Part shown: positions 1-5,929 of the stretch, in pieces
How positions within the stretch are numbered: the stretch's first letter is position 1
How the letters are laid out: the number at the start of each line of letters is the position of its first letter
Assembly (NCBI GenBank): GCA_904502165.1
Contig: CAJGDB010000010.1
Coordinates: 1 to 38,439 of the forward strand
From: an uncultured Akkermansia sp.
Lineage (GTDB): Bacteria > Verrucomicrobiota > Verrucomicrobiia > Verrucomicrobiales > Akkermansiaceae
Reading direction: 5' to 3'
DNA: 38,439 bases
Notes under the pieces: model-generated
Told to the model about the DNA's origin: nothing
Databases searched by the model: none
Seen by the model: the letters and a program-made list of their open reading frames with translations, nothing else
Program-made: the position numbers and the translations under genes

Positions 1-13
1 ATGTACAGTACCC

Positions 14-79
14 ATGGAAGGTGTTTTTTTTAGAGCAACACCAGCATACGTTTTGCTGGTGAAAAAATCAACCTTCCAT
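14..79. repeat. Nested inverted repeat (large imperfect hairpin)
   Basis: Outer arms 14-22 (atggaaggt) and 71-79 (accttccat) are perfect complements. An 8-T run (24-31) faces a 6-A run (62-67), and a perfect inner 8-bp stem (39-46 / 54-61, caccagca/tgctggtg) closes on a 7-nt loop. No T-run follows the inner stem on either strand, so it is not a standard intrinsic terminator. It could be the tail of a feature outside the window or a small palindromic repeat. Confidence 0.45.
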
Positions 80-153
80 TTTCTTTGCCCTGATTTTTGC
101 TATTTTGCTACCATTTGAAAAAATCTTTGGGACACATGTGGGGCGGAAAAGAA

Positions 154-183
154 CATCCGCGAATGGTTTTCCATTCGCGGATG
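154..183 (-). terminator. Intrinsic terminator of the DUF3472-like gene
   Basis: A perfect 13-bp stem (154-166 / 171-183) closes on a TTTT loop. On the minus strand it is followed by a T-rich tract (ttcttttccg). It lies 27 nt past the stop codon of the minus-strand gene ending at 211. Confidence 0.8.
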
Positions 184-210
184 AAAGGGCAAGGTAAGCA
201 GGAGTAATGC

Positions 211-1167
211 TTACTTCAGATTCTCTGCAAGCTCCAGCTTCGGACGCTGGATGAGCTGCATCACATCCTCGCCGGGCAGCTGCACAGCAGGCTGCTGGGG
301 CAGGGGCTTGGAGGTGAACACCGGGAAATCGGCTTCTTCCTTGATGTTGCCACCGGTAGCCAGGGAGAAGTAACCGCGCTTCGGGTCAAAGCGGCAGTTG
401 ATTTCCTTGAGCGGGTTGCCATCGCGGGTGAAGCGGAACTCCGTGGCGGCGTGCCACTGTGTGCCATCCCAGCGCAGGGCGGGACCGAATGTGGCGCGGC
501 GCTCATACTGTTTGGAAACGATATCGCGCTTGAAGTCTTCTACAAAGCCGCAGCCGCCGCCAAGACCACGGCGCAGTGCCTGGATGCGCCAGCAGCTCAT
601 CAGCATCCATTTGTTTTCGTCCGGGTCAAAGATATAGCCGGCAATCTGGCGGAATTCAGGGCCATCCTCGTGTTCCACAACGAGGGTTCTGATGACATCT
701 CCCTCCTTCCAGTCGAAGGGGCGCATGGAATTGCCACCGGTCCCTTCGCCACCAAATCGGCGGGTGGTCACTTTCTCTCCTTTCTGGATGAGTTTGGCGC
801 GTTCTTCCTCAGGCGCGGCGTTGGGATTGTCGCCGGAGTCCTTGGCATCCCAGATGGAGAAGATTGCTACACGCACAGGATTGCCGTTTTCATCCTTATG
901 ACCAAGTTCCTGCACGCCGATATAGCCGCAACTGAAGTTGTTGCAGGCAAAATAGGTGCCGGGCGCACTTTTTTCAATGACCGCTTCCTGATAGGCTGCG
1001 GTGTGCGCCGGAATGGTGGGGCCATAGCTCAGGTGCACGGATGCACACTGGCGCTTGGCCATGTTTTCCGGCAGCCAGTAATCCGAATAGCGGTCGGCCT
1101 GAGCCTCCTGCGGGCAGAGTGTCGCCAGGGCGAAAATCCCCGACATGATGCTGAAAATGCGTTTCAT
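211..1167 (-). CDS. Secreted DUF3472-like protein
   Basis: Function unknown. The 318-aa product starts MKRIFSIMSGIFALATLC, a basic-hydrophobic signal peptide probably cut near the AQA-D site, so it should be exported. The middle carries the pattern I associate with DUF3472 (Pfam): a GYIGVQELG segment, AIFSIWD, and a RRFGGEGTGG stretch followed by FDWKEGD. Such proteins occur as exported proteins of Bacteroidota, Planctomycetota and Verrucomicrobiota, and their function is not established. The ATG at 1167 was chosen because it begins the signal peptide and sits 8 nt after a good -10 box; the in-frame TTG further upstream is the -35 box itself. The gene is single, divergent from ahcY, and closed by a strong terminator. 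Cysteines in the mature part (for example CNNFSCG) could form disulfides. The family call is moderately sure. Confidence 0.75.
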   Translation of the reverse strand: MKRIFSIMSGIFALATLCPQEAQADRYSDYWLPENMAKRQCASVHLSYGPTIPAHTAAYQEAVIEKSAPGTYFACNNFSCGYIGVQELGHKDENGNPVRVAIFSIWDAKDSGDNPNAAPEEERAKLIQKGEKVTTRRFGGEGTGGNSMRPFDWKEGDVIRTLVVEHEDGPEFRQIAGYIFDPDENKWMLMSCWRIQALRRGLGGGCGFVEDFKRDIVSKQYERRATFGPALRWDGTQWHAATEFRFTRDGNPLKEINCRFDPKRGYFSLATGGNIKEEADFPVFTSKPLPQQPAVQLPGEDVMQLIQRPKLELAENLK

Positions 1168-1175
1168 CGGCGTAG

Positions 1176-1203
1176 AGTCTAGCACAATCCGCCGTTTTTT
1201 CAA
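1176..1203 (-). promoter_or_regulatory. Sigma70-type promoter of the DUF3472-like gene, leaderless geometry
   Basis: On the minus strand TTGAAA (1198-1203), a 16-nt spacer and TAGACT (1176-1181) precede the ATG (1167) by 8 nt. The expected start of transcription falls at or next to the A of the ATG. Confidence 0.7.
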
Positions 1204-1226
1204 GCCAAAAGAATCTTGCTTACGGC

Positions 1227-1255
1227 TTGACTATGCTGAAAAATCGCTGTAAACT
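1227..1255 (+). promoter_or_regulatory. Sigma70-type promoter of ahcY, near-leaderless
   Basis: TTGACT (1227-1232), 17-nt spacer, TAAACT (1250-1255), then 10 nt to the ATG at 1266. The predicted leader is about 0-4 nt, leaving no room for a Shine-Dalgarno site or riboswitch. The TTG of the -35 box is in frame with ahcY and can be mistaken for a start codon. Confidence 0.75.
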
Positions 1256-1265
1256 CGCCGCTGTC

Positions 1266-2678
1266 ATGACTTCTACAGCTGATTACAAGGTGGCCGATAT
1301 CGCCCTGAAGGATTGGGGACGCAAGGAAATTGCCGTTTCGGAATACGAGATGCCGGGTCTGATGGCCTGCCGCGAGAAGTACGGCGAGGCTAAGCCTCTG
1401 GCCGGGGTGCGCATCACCGGATCGCTGCACATGACGATTCAGACGGCTGTGCTCATTGAGACGCTGGTGGCGCTGGGTGCTGAGGTGCGCTGGGCCAGCT
1501 GTAATATCTTTTCAACGCAGGACCACGCCGCTGCGGCAATCGCCGCTGCGGGGGTGCCGGTGTTTGCCTGGAAGGGCGAGACGCTCACGGAATACTGGGA
1601 TTGCACCTGGGCAGCCCTGAGCCACCGCGATGGCCTGGGCCCGCAGCTGGTGGTGGATGACGGCGGCGATGTGACGCTGCTGCTGCACCGCGGCTATGAG
1701 ATGGAAGAGGGCTCCGATTGGGTGAATACTCCCTCCGAAAGCGAGGAGGAGGGCGTTATCAAGGCGCTGCTCAAGCGCATTGCTGCCGAGCAGCCGGGCG
1801 TATTCCACCGCTGGCTGCCAGAGTGGAAGGGCGTTTCCGAGGAGACGACCACCGGTGTACACCGCCTCTACCAGATGGAGCGCGATGGCCGTCTGCTGGT
1901 ACCCGCCATCAATGTGAACGATTCTGTGACCAAGAGCAAGTTTGATAACCTGTACGGCTGCCGCGAGAGCCTGACGGACGGTATCAAGCGCGCCACCGAT
2001 GTGATGATTGCCGGCAAAGTGGCCGTCATCTGCGGTTATGGCGATGTGGGCAAGGGCTGCGCGCAGGCGCTTCGCGGGCTGGGTGCCCAGGTGATTGTGA
2101 CCGAGGTGGACCCCATCTGCGCGCTTCAGGCTGCCATGGAGGGCTACCGCGTGCTCACAGTGGAAGATACCCTGGGCATGGCAGATATCTATGTGACCAC
2201 CACGGGTAACTGCGATATCATCACCCTGGAGCACATGGAGAAAATCAAGGACCAGGCCATCGTCTGCAACATCGGCCACTTCGACAACGAGATTCAGGTG
2301 GCTCGTCTGCAGGCGTATCCCGGCATCGTCTGCACGAACATCAAGCCGCAGGTGGACAAGTACACCTTCCCGGATGGCCACAGCCTCTACCTGCTGGCCG
2401 AAGGTCGCCTGGTGAACCTGGGTTGCGCCACGGGGCATGCTTCCTTTGTGATGAGCAACAGCTTCACCAACCAGGTGCTGGCGCAGATTGCCCTGTGGCA
2501 GGAGCGCGAGACCGCAAAGCCCTCTGTAACCGTACTGCCCAAGAAGCTCGACGAAGAGGTGGCTCGTCTGCATCTGGCCAAGCTGGGTGTGCGCCTGACC
2601 ACCCTCACCCAGAAGCAGGCAGACTACATCGGCGTGCCGGTAGAAGGCCCGTATAAGGCGGAAGCGTATAGATATTGA
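1266..2678 (+). CDS. ahcY: S-adenosylhomocysteine hydrolase
   Basis: Cytosolic NAD-dependent enzyme that splits S-adenosylhomocysteine to adenosine and homocysteine, clearing the by-product of methylation. The 470-aa product has the usual N-terminus (YEMPGLMACREKYG), the substrate-domain ITGSLHMTIQTAVLIETL region, the NVNDSVTKSKFDN stretch, the Rossmann glycine motif GYGDVGKG, the CNIGHFDNEI segment, and a C-terminus ending in the family-typical YRY. The ATG at 1266 fits both the family N-terminus and promoter spacing. An in-frame TTG 39 nt upstream is the -35 element. The stop codon at 2676-2678 lies inside the first heptamer of the downstream ATTGACN array, so the inserted element abuts the gene without changing the conserved C-terminal end. 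Confidence 0.97.
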   Translation: MTSTADYKVADIALKDWGRKEIAVSEYEMPGLMACREKYGEAKPLAGVRITGSLHMTIQTAVLIETLVALGAEVRWASCNIFSTQDHAAAAIAAAGVPVFAWKGETLTEYWDCTWAALSHRDGLGPQLVVDDGGDVTLLLHRGYEMEEGSDWVNTPSESEEEGVIKALLKRIAAEQPGVFHRWLPEWKGVSEETTTGVHRLYQMERDGRLLVPAINVNDSVTKSKFDNLYGCRESLTDGIKRATDVMIAGKVAVICGYGDVGKGCAQALRGLGAQVIVTEVDPICALQAAMEGYRVLTVEDTLGMADIYVTTTGNCDIITLEHMEKIKDQAIVCNIGHFDNEIQVARLQAYPGIVCTNIKPQVDKYTFPDGHSLYLLAEGRLVNLGCATGHASFVMSNSFTNQVLAQIALWQERETAKPSVTVLPKKLDEEVARLHLAKLGVRLTTLTQKQADYIGVPVEGPYKAEAYRY

Positions 2679-2715
2679 CGATTGACAATTGACTATTGAC
2701 GATTGATTATTGGTA
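2674..2715 (+). repeat. Left tandem heptamer array (ATTGACN)
   Basis: Six consecutive 7-nt units: ATTGACG, ATTGACA, ATTGACT, ATTGACG, ATTGATT, ATTGGTA. The seventh base varies freely. The first 35 nt (2674-2708) match the reverse complement of 3087-3121 at 29 of 35 positions by my count. The ahcY stop lies in unit 1 and the four-helix gene starts at the last base of unit 6. Confidence 0.9.
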
Positions 2716-3071
2716 TGGATGCGCGTGATTTACGAGAGCGAACCCTTGACTTTGGGTTGAGGATTGTTCGTCTTTGTCAGTATTTGGGGCATCATAATGT
2801 AGCAGAGGTTTTAGGAAAGCAGTTGATGCGTTGCGGCACTTCAGTGGGCGCCAATTATCGAGCTGCGAGTCTCGCAAAGAGTCCGGCTGATTTTGTGTCG
2901 AAAATTAAAATATGCGAGGAGGAAGCAGACGAAGCAATCTATTGGCTGGAATTGTTGATTCGGGCTGGTGAAGTGGAAGCAGCGAGAGTCATCCCATTGC
3001 AGAATGAAGCTGCCGAGCTTCGCAATATCATGTCTGCCAGTGCCATCACTGCCCGCAAGAACGTAAAATAA
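2715..3071 (+). CDS. Four-helix bundle protein (23S rRNA intervening-sequence-protein family), copy A
   Basis: The 118-aa small helical protein matches the S23/IVP four-helix bundle family (PF05635/TIGR02436), which also includes distant relatives of Avd from diversity-generating retroelements. The diagnostic core is visible: a KQLMRCGTSVGANYRAASLA segment (about residues 35-54), then ADFVSKIKICEEEADEAIYW and LELL. Family members are basic helical bundles, some encoded inside 23S rRNA intervening sequences; the role of free-standing copies is unknown. The ATG at 2715 gives the family N-terminus with Phe13 aligned to Phe13 of copy B. A TTG at 2703 lies inside the repeat and is unlikely. No clear promoter or Shine-Dalgarno site is seen, so it may be read through from ahcY. 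The gene lies exactly between inverted heptamer arrays. Confidence 0.85.
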   Translation: MDARDLRERTLDFGLRIVRLCQYLGHHNVAEVLGKQLMRCGTSVGANYRAASLAKSPADFVSKIKICEEEADEAIYWLELLIRAGEVEAARVIPLQNEAAELRNIMSASAITARKNVK

Positions 3072-3079
3072 GCTTTCGC

Positions 3080-4309
3080 ATGACCCGGTCAATTGTCAAT
3101 AGTCAATCGTCATTAGTCAATGCCCTTGATTGGTTGTATTCCACGCAGGCTTTCGGCATCAAGCTGGGGCTGGAGGGGGTGACGCGTCTGCTTTCTGCCT
3201 GTGGTGTGCTGCATCCGCGGGTGCAAGTGATTCATGTGGCCGGTACAAATGGTAAGGGGAGCACCTGCGCGTTCTGCGAGAGCGTGGCGCGAGCCGCCGG
3301 CTACAAGACCGGCTTGTTCACCTCGCCTCACCTGGTGGAATTCAGTGAGCGTATCCGTGTGAATGGAGTAAATATCCCGGATGCCGATGCGGCCCGCCTC
3401 ATTGGCAAGGTGCGCGAGCTGGTGCAGGACTGGGACCCGTGCCCTACCTTTTTTGAATTGGTGCTGGCGGTGGCCATGCTCTGGTTTGCTGAGCAGGAGG
3501 TGGAACTCATTGTGCTGGAAACCGGCATGGGTGGCCGTCTGGATGCCACGAATGCCGTGCCCAAGGATGTGGCGGTGCTTACTCCGATAGGTCTCGACCA
3601 CACCCAGTATCTGGGGGAAACGCTCTATGAGGTGGCGGGTGAAAAGGCTGCCATTCTTTCCTGGCATCGTCCGGCGGTTTCCGCTCCTCAGGAACCGGAG
3701 GCCATGCGGGCTATTCATGAAGCAGCGCAGCGCATGGATACCTATTGCCGTGTGGTGACGGGTGAATGCGACCAGCCGCTGGGTCTCAAAGGGGCGCACC
3801 AGCGGTGCAACGCTGCGCTGGCACTTGCCGCCCTGCGCGCGCTGCCGCATTTCCTCTGCAGTGCAGAGGAAGAAGCCCGGGGCCTGGCAGAAGTGCGCTG
3901 GCCGGGGCGCTTCGAAGAGGTGCAGCCCGGGGTGATTATGGATGGGGCGCATAATCCGCACGCCATGCAGGTTCTCACCCGCACCTGGCGCGAAACGTTT
4001 GGAGGGCAGAAAGCCCGCTGTATCTACGCAGGTTCGGCAGATAAAGCGCTGGATGAGGTGCTGGAGCTGCTCTCTCCCATTGTGGGTGAGTGGGTGCTGC
4101 CGCCTGTGCAGTCTCCGCGTATCCTTTCCCCGTCAGAAATGGCAGCCAAAGTGCAGGCGGCATCGGCAGCCCCTGTTTCCACGCCTGCTACGCTGTCCGA
4201 ATGCCTGGCCGATATGCCTGCCGGAACCCTCATCTGCGGTTCTTTCTTCCTGCTGGGTGAGGCCAAGGCCATCCTTCGGAGTGCTGATTACCGCTCGACC
4301 GTGCAGTGA
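3080..4309 (+). CDS. folC: Folylpolyglutamate synthase / dihydrofolate synthase
   Basis: ATP-dependent Mur-ligase-type enzyme that adds glutamate to (dihydro)folate in the cytosol. The 409-aa product shows the P-loop HVAGTNGKGST, the following GLFTSPHLVEFSERIRVNG region, ETGMGGRLDATNAV, GLDHTQYLG and MDGAHNPHAM, all typical of FolC. Length is near normal. The start is odd. The first in-frame ATG (3080) lies just outside the right heptamer array, and residues 4-14 (SIVNSQSSLVN) are translated from the repeat (3087-3121). Homology should begin around ALDWLY. No other in-frame ATG precedes this region; the only alternative is a TTG inside the WLY codons. The inserted element therefore seems to have replaced the native start. 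No own promoter is evident. Confidence 0.92.
   Translation: MTRSIVNSQSSLVNALDWLYSTQAFGIKLGLEGVTRLLSACGVLHPRVQVIHVAGTNGKGSTCAFCESVARAAGYKTGLFTSPHLVEFSERIRVNGVNIPDADAARLIGKVRELVQDWDPCPTFFELVLAVAMLWFAEQEVELIVLETGMGGRLDATNAVPKDVAVLTPIGLDHTQYLGETLYEVAGEKAAILSWHRPAVSAPQEPEAMRAIHEAAQRMDTYCRVVTGECDQPLGLKGAHQRCNAALALAALRALPHFLCSAEEEARGLAEVRWPGRFEEVQPGVIMDGAHNPHAMQVLTRTWRETFGGQKARCIYAGSADKALDEVLELLSPIVGEWVLPPVQSPRILSPSEMAAKVQAASAAPVSTPATLSECLADMPAGTLICGSFFLLGEAKAILRSADYRSTVQ
3087..3121 (+). repeat. Right tandem heptamer array (NGTCAAT)
   Basis: Five units of the reverse-complement heptamer: GGTCAAT, TGTCAAT, AGTCAAT, CGTCATT, AGTCAAT. It pairs with 2674-2708 and is translated as part of folC; three heptads make seven codons, so the repeat stays open in this frame. 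Confidence 0.9.
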
Positions 4310-4313
4310 TTTC

Positions 4314-4406
4314 ACTTCTCACATGCGCGCAGCGCATGTTTTCATTTTTCATCTTTCATACGAACGCGCAGCGTGAGTTTTCATGAAAAAAAGCTGCGTG
4401 CATGAA
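4314..4406. repeat. Partial outer module of the hairpin/heptamer repeat
   Basis: Begins 5 nt after the folC stop. It has a perfect hairpin (4321-4328 / 4332-4339, ACATGCGC-gca-GCGCATGT), three YTTTCAT heptamers (4339-4359) and an ACGCGCagcgtgag segment, the same order as in the two complete copies. Its stem differs from the other copies by a compensated C:G to T:A change. Confidence 0.8.
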
Positions 4407-4655
4407 ATGAAAACGCCCGCTATCGCGGGCGAGTGAAAAATGAAGGATGAAAACGCGCCATTCGGCGCGTGAGGGTATTTGACGAGCATCTCACATGTGC
4501 ACAGCACATGTTTTCATCTTTCACTTTTCATTTTTCATCTTTCATACGAACGCGCAGCGTGAGTAATCACGGGAAAAGCGAGCATGAAATGAAAACGCCC
4601 GCATTCGCAGGCGTGTGAAAAATGAAGGGTGAAAACGCGCTTTGCCGCGCGTGAG
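4407..4655. repeat. 249-bp direct repeat, copy 1 (hairpin array)
   Basis: Aligns without net gaps to 5066-5314 (constant offset 659) with about a dozen mismatches by eye. Contents in order: hairpins CGCCCGC/GCGGGCG (4414-4431), ACGCGCC/GGCGCGT (4453-4470), ACATGTGC/GCACATGT (4493-4511), five YTTTCAY heptamers (4511-4545), hairpin ACGCCCGC/GCaGGCGT (4595-4614, one mismatch) and ACGCGC/GCGCGT (4635-4652). The hairpins are joined by tgaaaaatgaaggatgaaaa-like linkers. Confidence 0.9.
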
Positions 4656-4661
4656 AAAACA

Positions 4662-5006
4662 TCAAGCATTATCTTTAGATGTTTTGATGGAGCGAATCAA
4701 CATGAATCTGATTCGTCGACACGTATTCAGCAGAGCTTCGGCTTTATCCGGCTCCAATGTCTGAGTATTTGCCATCAGTTCAAGCCAGTATTCGCTTTCA
4801 TTGCTTTCCTTGAGCGCAATTTGCAATTTTGCGATGAAATCGGCTCGGCTGCTGGCGTATTGTGCTTCGCGGATGTTCGCCCCGATACTTGTAGATGAAC
4901 GAAGTAACTGATTTTTGAGGACTCCTCGTTTTTCTACAGTATCAAGAGTAAGAACTGTCGCAATGGCGAAGTTCATGGATTCCGTCATTAATTGATTCTC
5001 TGGCAC
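4662..5006 (-). CDS. Four-helix bundle protein (23S rRNA intervening-sequence-protein family), copy B
   Basis: The 114-aa helical protein is of the same S23/IVP family as the gene at 2715 but clearly diverged. Shared core: KNQLLRSSTSIGANIREAQY (about residues 31-50), then SRADFIAKLQIALKE and SEYWLELM. The GTG at 5006 was chosen because it places Phe13 and the first helix in the same register as copy A; an ATG at 4988 is the alternative. It lies between two 249-bp direct repeats, only 6 nt from the left one, in the 3' gap of two convergent genes. No promoter is obvious, so any expression may come from transcription outside. Biochemical function is unknown; RNA binding is plausible for the family but not shown. 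Confidence 0.83.
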   Translation of the reverse strand: MPENQLMTESMNFAIATVLTLDTVEKRGVLKNQLLRSSTSIGANIREAQYASSRADFIAKLQIALKESNESEYWLELMANTQTLEPDKAEALLNTCRRIRFMLIRSIKTSKDNA

Positions 5007-5065
5007 AAACTTGATTCTAATGGATTGAGATGATGATGTCGATGTAAAAATGAGGTGAAAAGAAA

Positions 5066-5314
5066 ATGAAAACGCCCGCTATCGCGGGCGTGTGAAAGAT
5101 GAAGGGTGAAAACGCGCCATTCGGCGCGTGAGGGTATTTGACGAGCATCTCACATGTGCGCAGCACATGTTTTCATCTTTCACTTTTCATTTTTCATCTT
5201 TCATACGAACGCGCAGCGTGAGTAATCACGGGAAAAGCGAAAATAAAATGAAAACGCCCGCATTAGCGGGCGTGTGAAAGATGAAGGGTGAAAACGCGCT
5301 TTACAGCGCGTGAG
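5066..5314. repeat. 249-bp direct repeat, copy 2 (hairpin array)
   Basis: Near-identical to 4407-4655. Hairpins: CGCCCGC/GCGGGCG (from 5073), ACGCGCC/GGCGCGT, ACATGTGC-gca-GCACATGT (5152-5170), then five heptamers TTTTCAT, CTTTCAC, TTTTCAT, TTTTCAT, CTTTCAT (5170-5204), then ACGCCCGC/GCGGGCGT and ACGCGC/GCGCGT. It ends 4 nt before the rubrerythrin stop codon. The fourth stem is perfect here but carries one mismatch in copy 1. Confidence 0.9.
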
Positions 5315-5318
5315 ATGC

Positions 5319-5861
5319 TTAGATCTCGATGTACTTAGCCTTAGGGAAATTGCAGAGCGGGCAGCGCTCGGGCTCGGTGCCTTCGGCAAAGGTGTCGCCA
5401 CAGAGCGGGCACACGTAGTACTTGGCAGGCAGGTCGAGCTTCTCACCGGCTTCGAGCTGGGCAAGTGCCTTGCTGTACAGGTCTGCGTGTTCTTTTTCTG
5501 CCTCGTTGGCCCAGGTGAAGCTGCGTACAGCATCGGAAATGCCTTCCTCCTGTGCCTGGGCAATCATGGGCGGATACATCTCAGTGAACTCGTAGGTCTC
5601 ACCGGCGATGGCGGCCTTCAGGTTCTCGATGGTGTTGCCTACTTCGATGTGCATCTCGATATCGATGGGAGCTTCGCCCAGCTTTACCAGCACCTTGTTG
5701 TGATTGGTGGCATGAATGCGCTCGGCGCGGCTGGCAGCGGCGAAGAGCTTTTCGATGAGCGGATATCCCTCCTGGGCGGCGCGGGTTGCGTAAGCCGCGT
5801 ACTTTGCGCTGGCGGTGCTTTCGCCGATAATGGCGGTCTTGAGGTTATCAATCGTTGTCAT
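5319..5861 (-). CDS. Rubrerythrin
   Basis: Non-haem di-iron peroxidase that reduces hydrogen peroxide in anaerobes, located in the cytosol. The 180-aa product has an N-terminal ferritin-like four-helix domain with di-iron ligand motifs (ESTASAKY near residues 14-21, ERIH, and a second ANEAEKEHADLY set). A C-terminal rubredoxin-like domain has two Cys pairs (CPLCGDTF and CPLCNF), as in classic rubrerythrin. It is expressed alone from a leaderless-type promoter and ends only 4 nt from the 249-bp repeat. It suggests an anaerobic or microaerobic lifestyle with oxidative-stress defence. Confidence 0.93.
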   Translation of the reverse strand: MTTIDNLKTAIIGESTASAKYAAYATRAAQEGYPLIEKLFAAASRAERIHATNHNKVLVKLGEAPIDIEMHIEVGNTIENLKAAIAGETYEFTEMYPPMIAQAQEEGISDAVRSFTWANEAEKEHADLYSKALAQLEAGEKLDLPAKYYVCPLCGDTFAEGTEPERCPLCNFPKAKYIEI

Positions 5862-5867
5862 GGCTGT

Positions 5868-5895
5868 AGTATATCTTATTTTAGAATTATTACAA
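5868..5895 (-). promoter_or_regulatory. Sigma70-type promoter of rubrerythrin gene, leaderless
   Basis: Minus strand: TTGTAA (5890-5895), 16-nt spacer, TATACT (5868-5873), and only 6 nt to the ATG at 5861. Transcription should start on or beside the start codon. Confidence 0.72.
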
Positions 5896-5929
5896 GAAAA
5901 ATCTGCAAAATATTGAAAAAATCTTAATT

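Larger units (their letters stand above)
2674..3121 (+). mobile_element. Putative heptad-flanked four-helix-bundle element, copy A
   Basis: A 448-bp unit: inverted tandem 7-mer arrays (ATTGACN on the left, NGTCAAT on the right) enclose a single gene of the 23S-rRNA intervening-sequence-protein family. It fills the whole ahcY-folC gap and overlaps the ahcY stop and the folC start. Free-standing members of this family and the paired ends of intervening sequences are established knowledge; that this unit is a mobile element is inference. Confidence 0.55.
4314..5314. mobile_element. Composite heptad/hairpin element carrying four-helix-bundle gene, copy B
   Basis: About 1 kb filling the whole convergent folC-rubrerythrin gap. 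Order: partial module, 249-bp repeat 1, a minus-strand four-helix gene, 249-bp repeat 2. Read in the gene's direction, ATGAAAN heptamers (reverse of 5170-5204) lie upstream and NTTTCAT heptamers (reverse of the tgaaaaa/tgaaggg units at 4616-4635) downstream. This is the same polarity as copy A with a different heptamer. Mobility is inferred. Confidence 0.55.

Noticed and set aside
1227..1265. ahcY start at the in-frame TTG (1227)
   Set aside because: That TTG is the -35 hexamer of a good promoter, and family homology begins at the ATG at 1266.
1512..2573. Long antisense open frames opposite ahcY and similar ones opposite gatA, ilvB, ychF and folC
   Set aside because: They follow from the codon bias of the real genes, have no recognisable domains or promoters, and lie fully inside conserved coding sequence.
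4314..5314. Regularly spaced short palindromes resembling a CRISPR array
   Set aside because: The repeat units are complex 249-bp modules with several different hairpins, spacers are not unique sequences of constant length, and no cas genes are present.
2674..5314. Retroelement or transposase-encoding insertion sequence
   Set aside because: No reverse transcriptase, DDE, tyrosine or serine recombinase or HUH nuclease is encoded; the only cargo is the four-helix-bundle gene.
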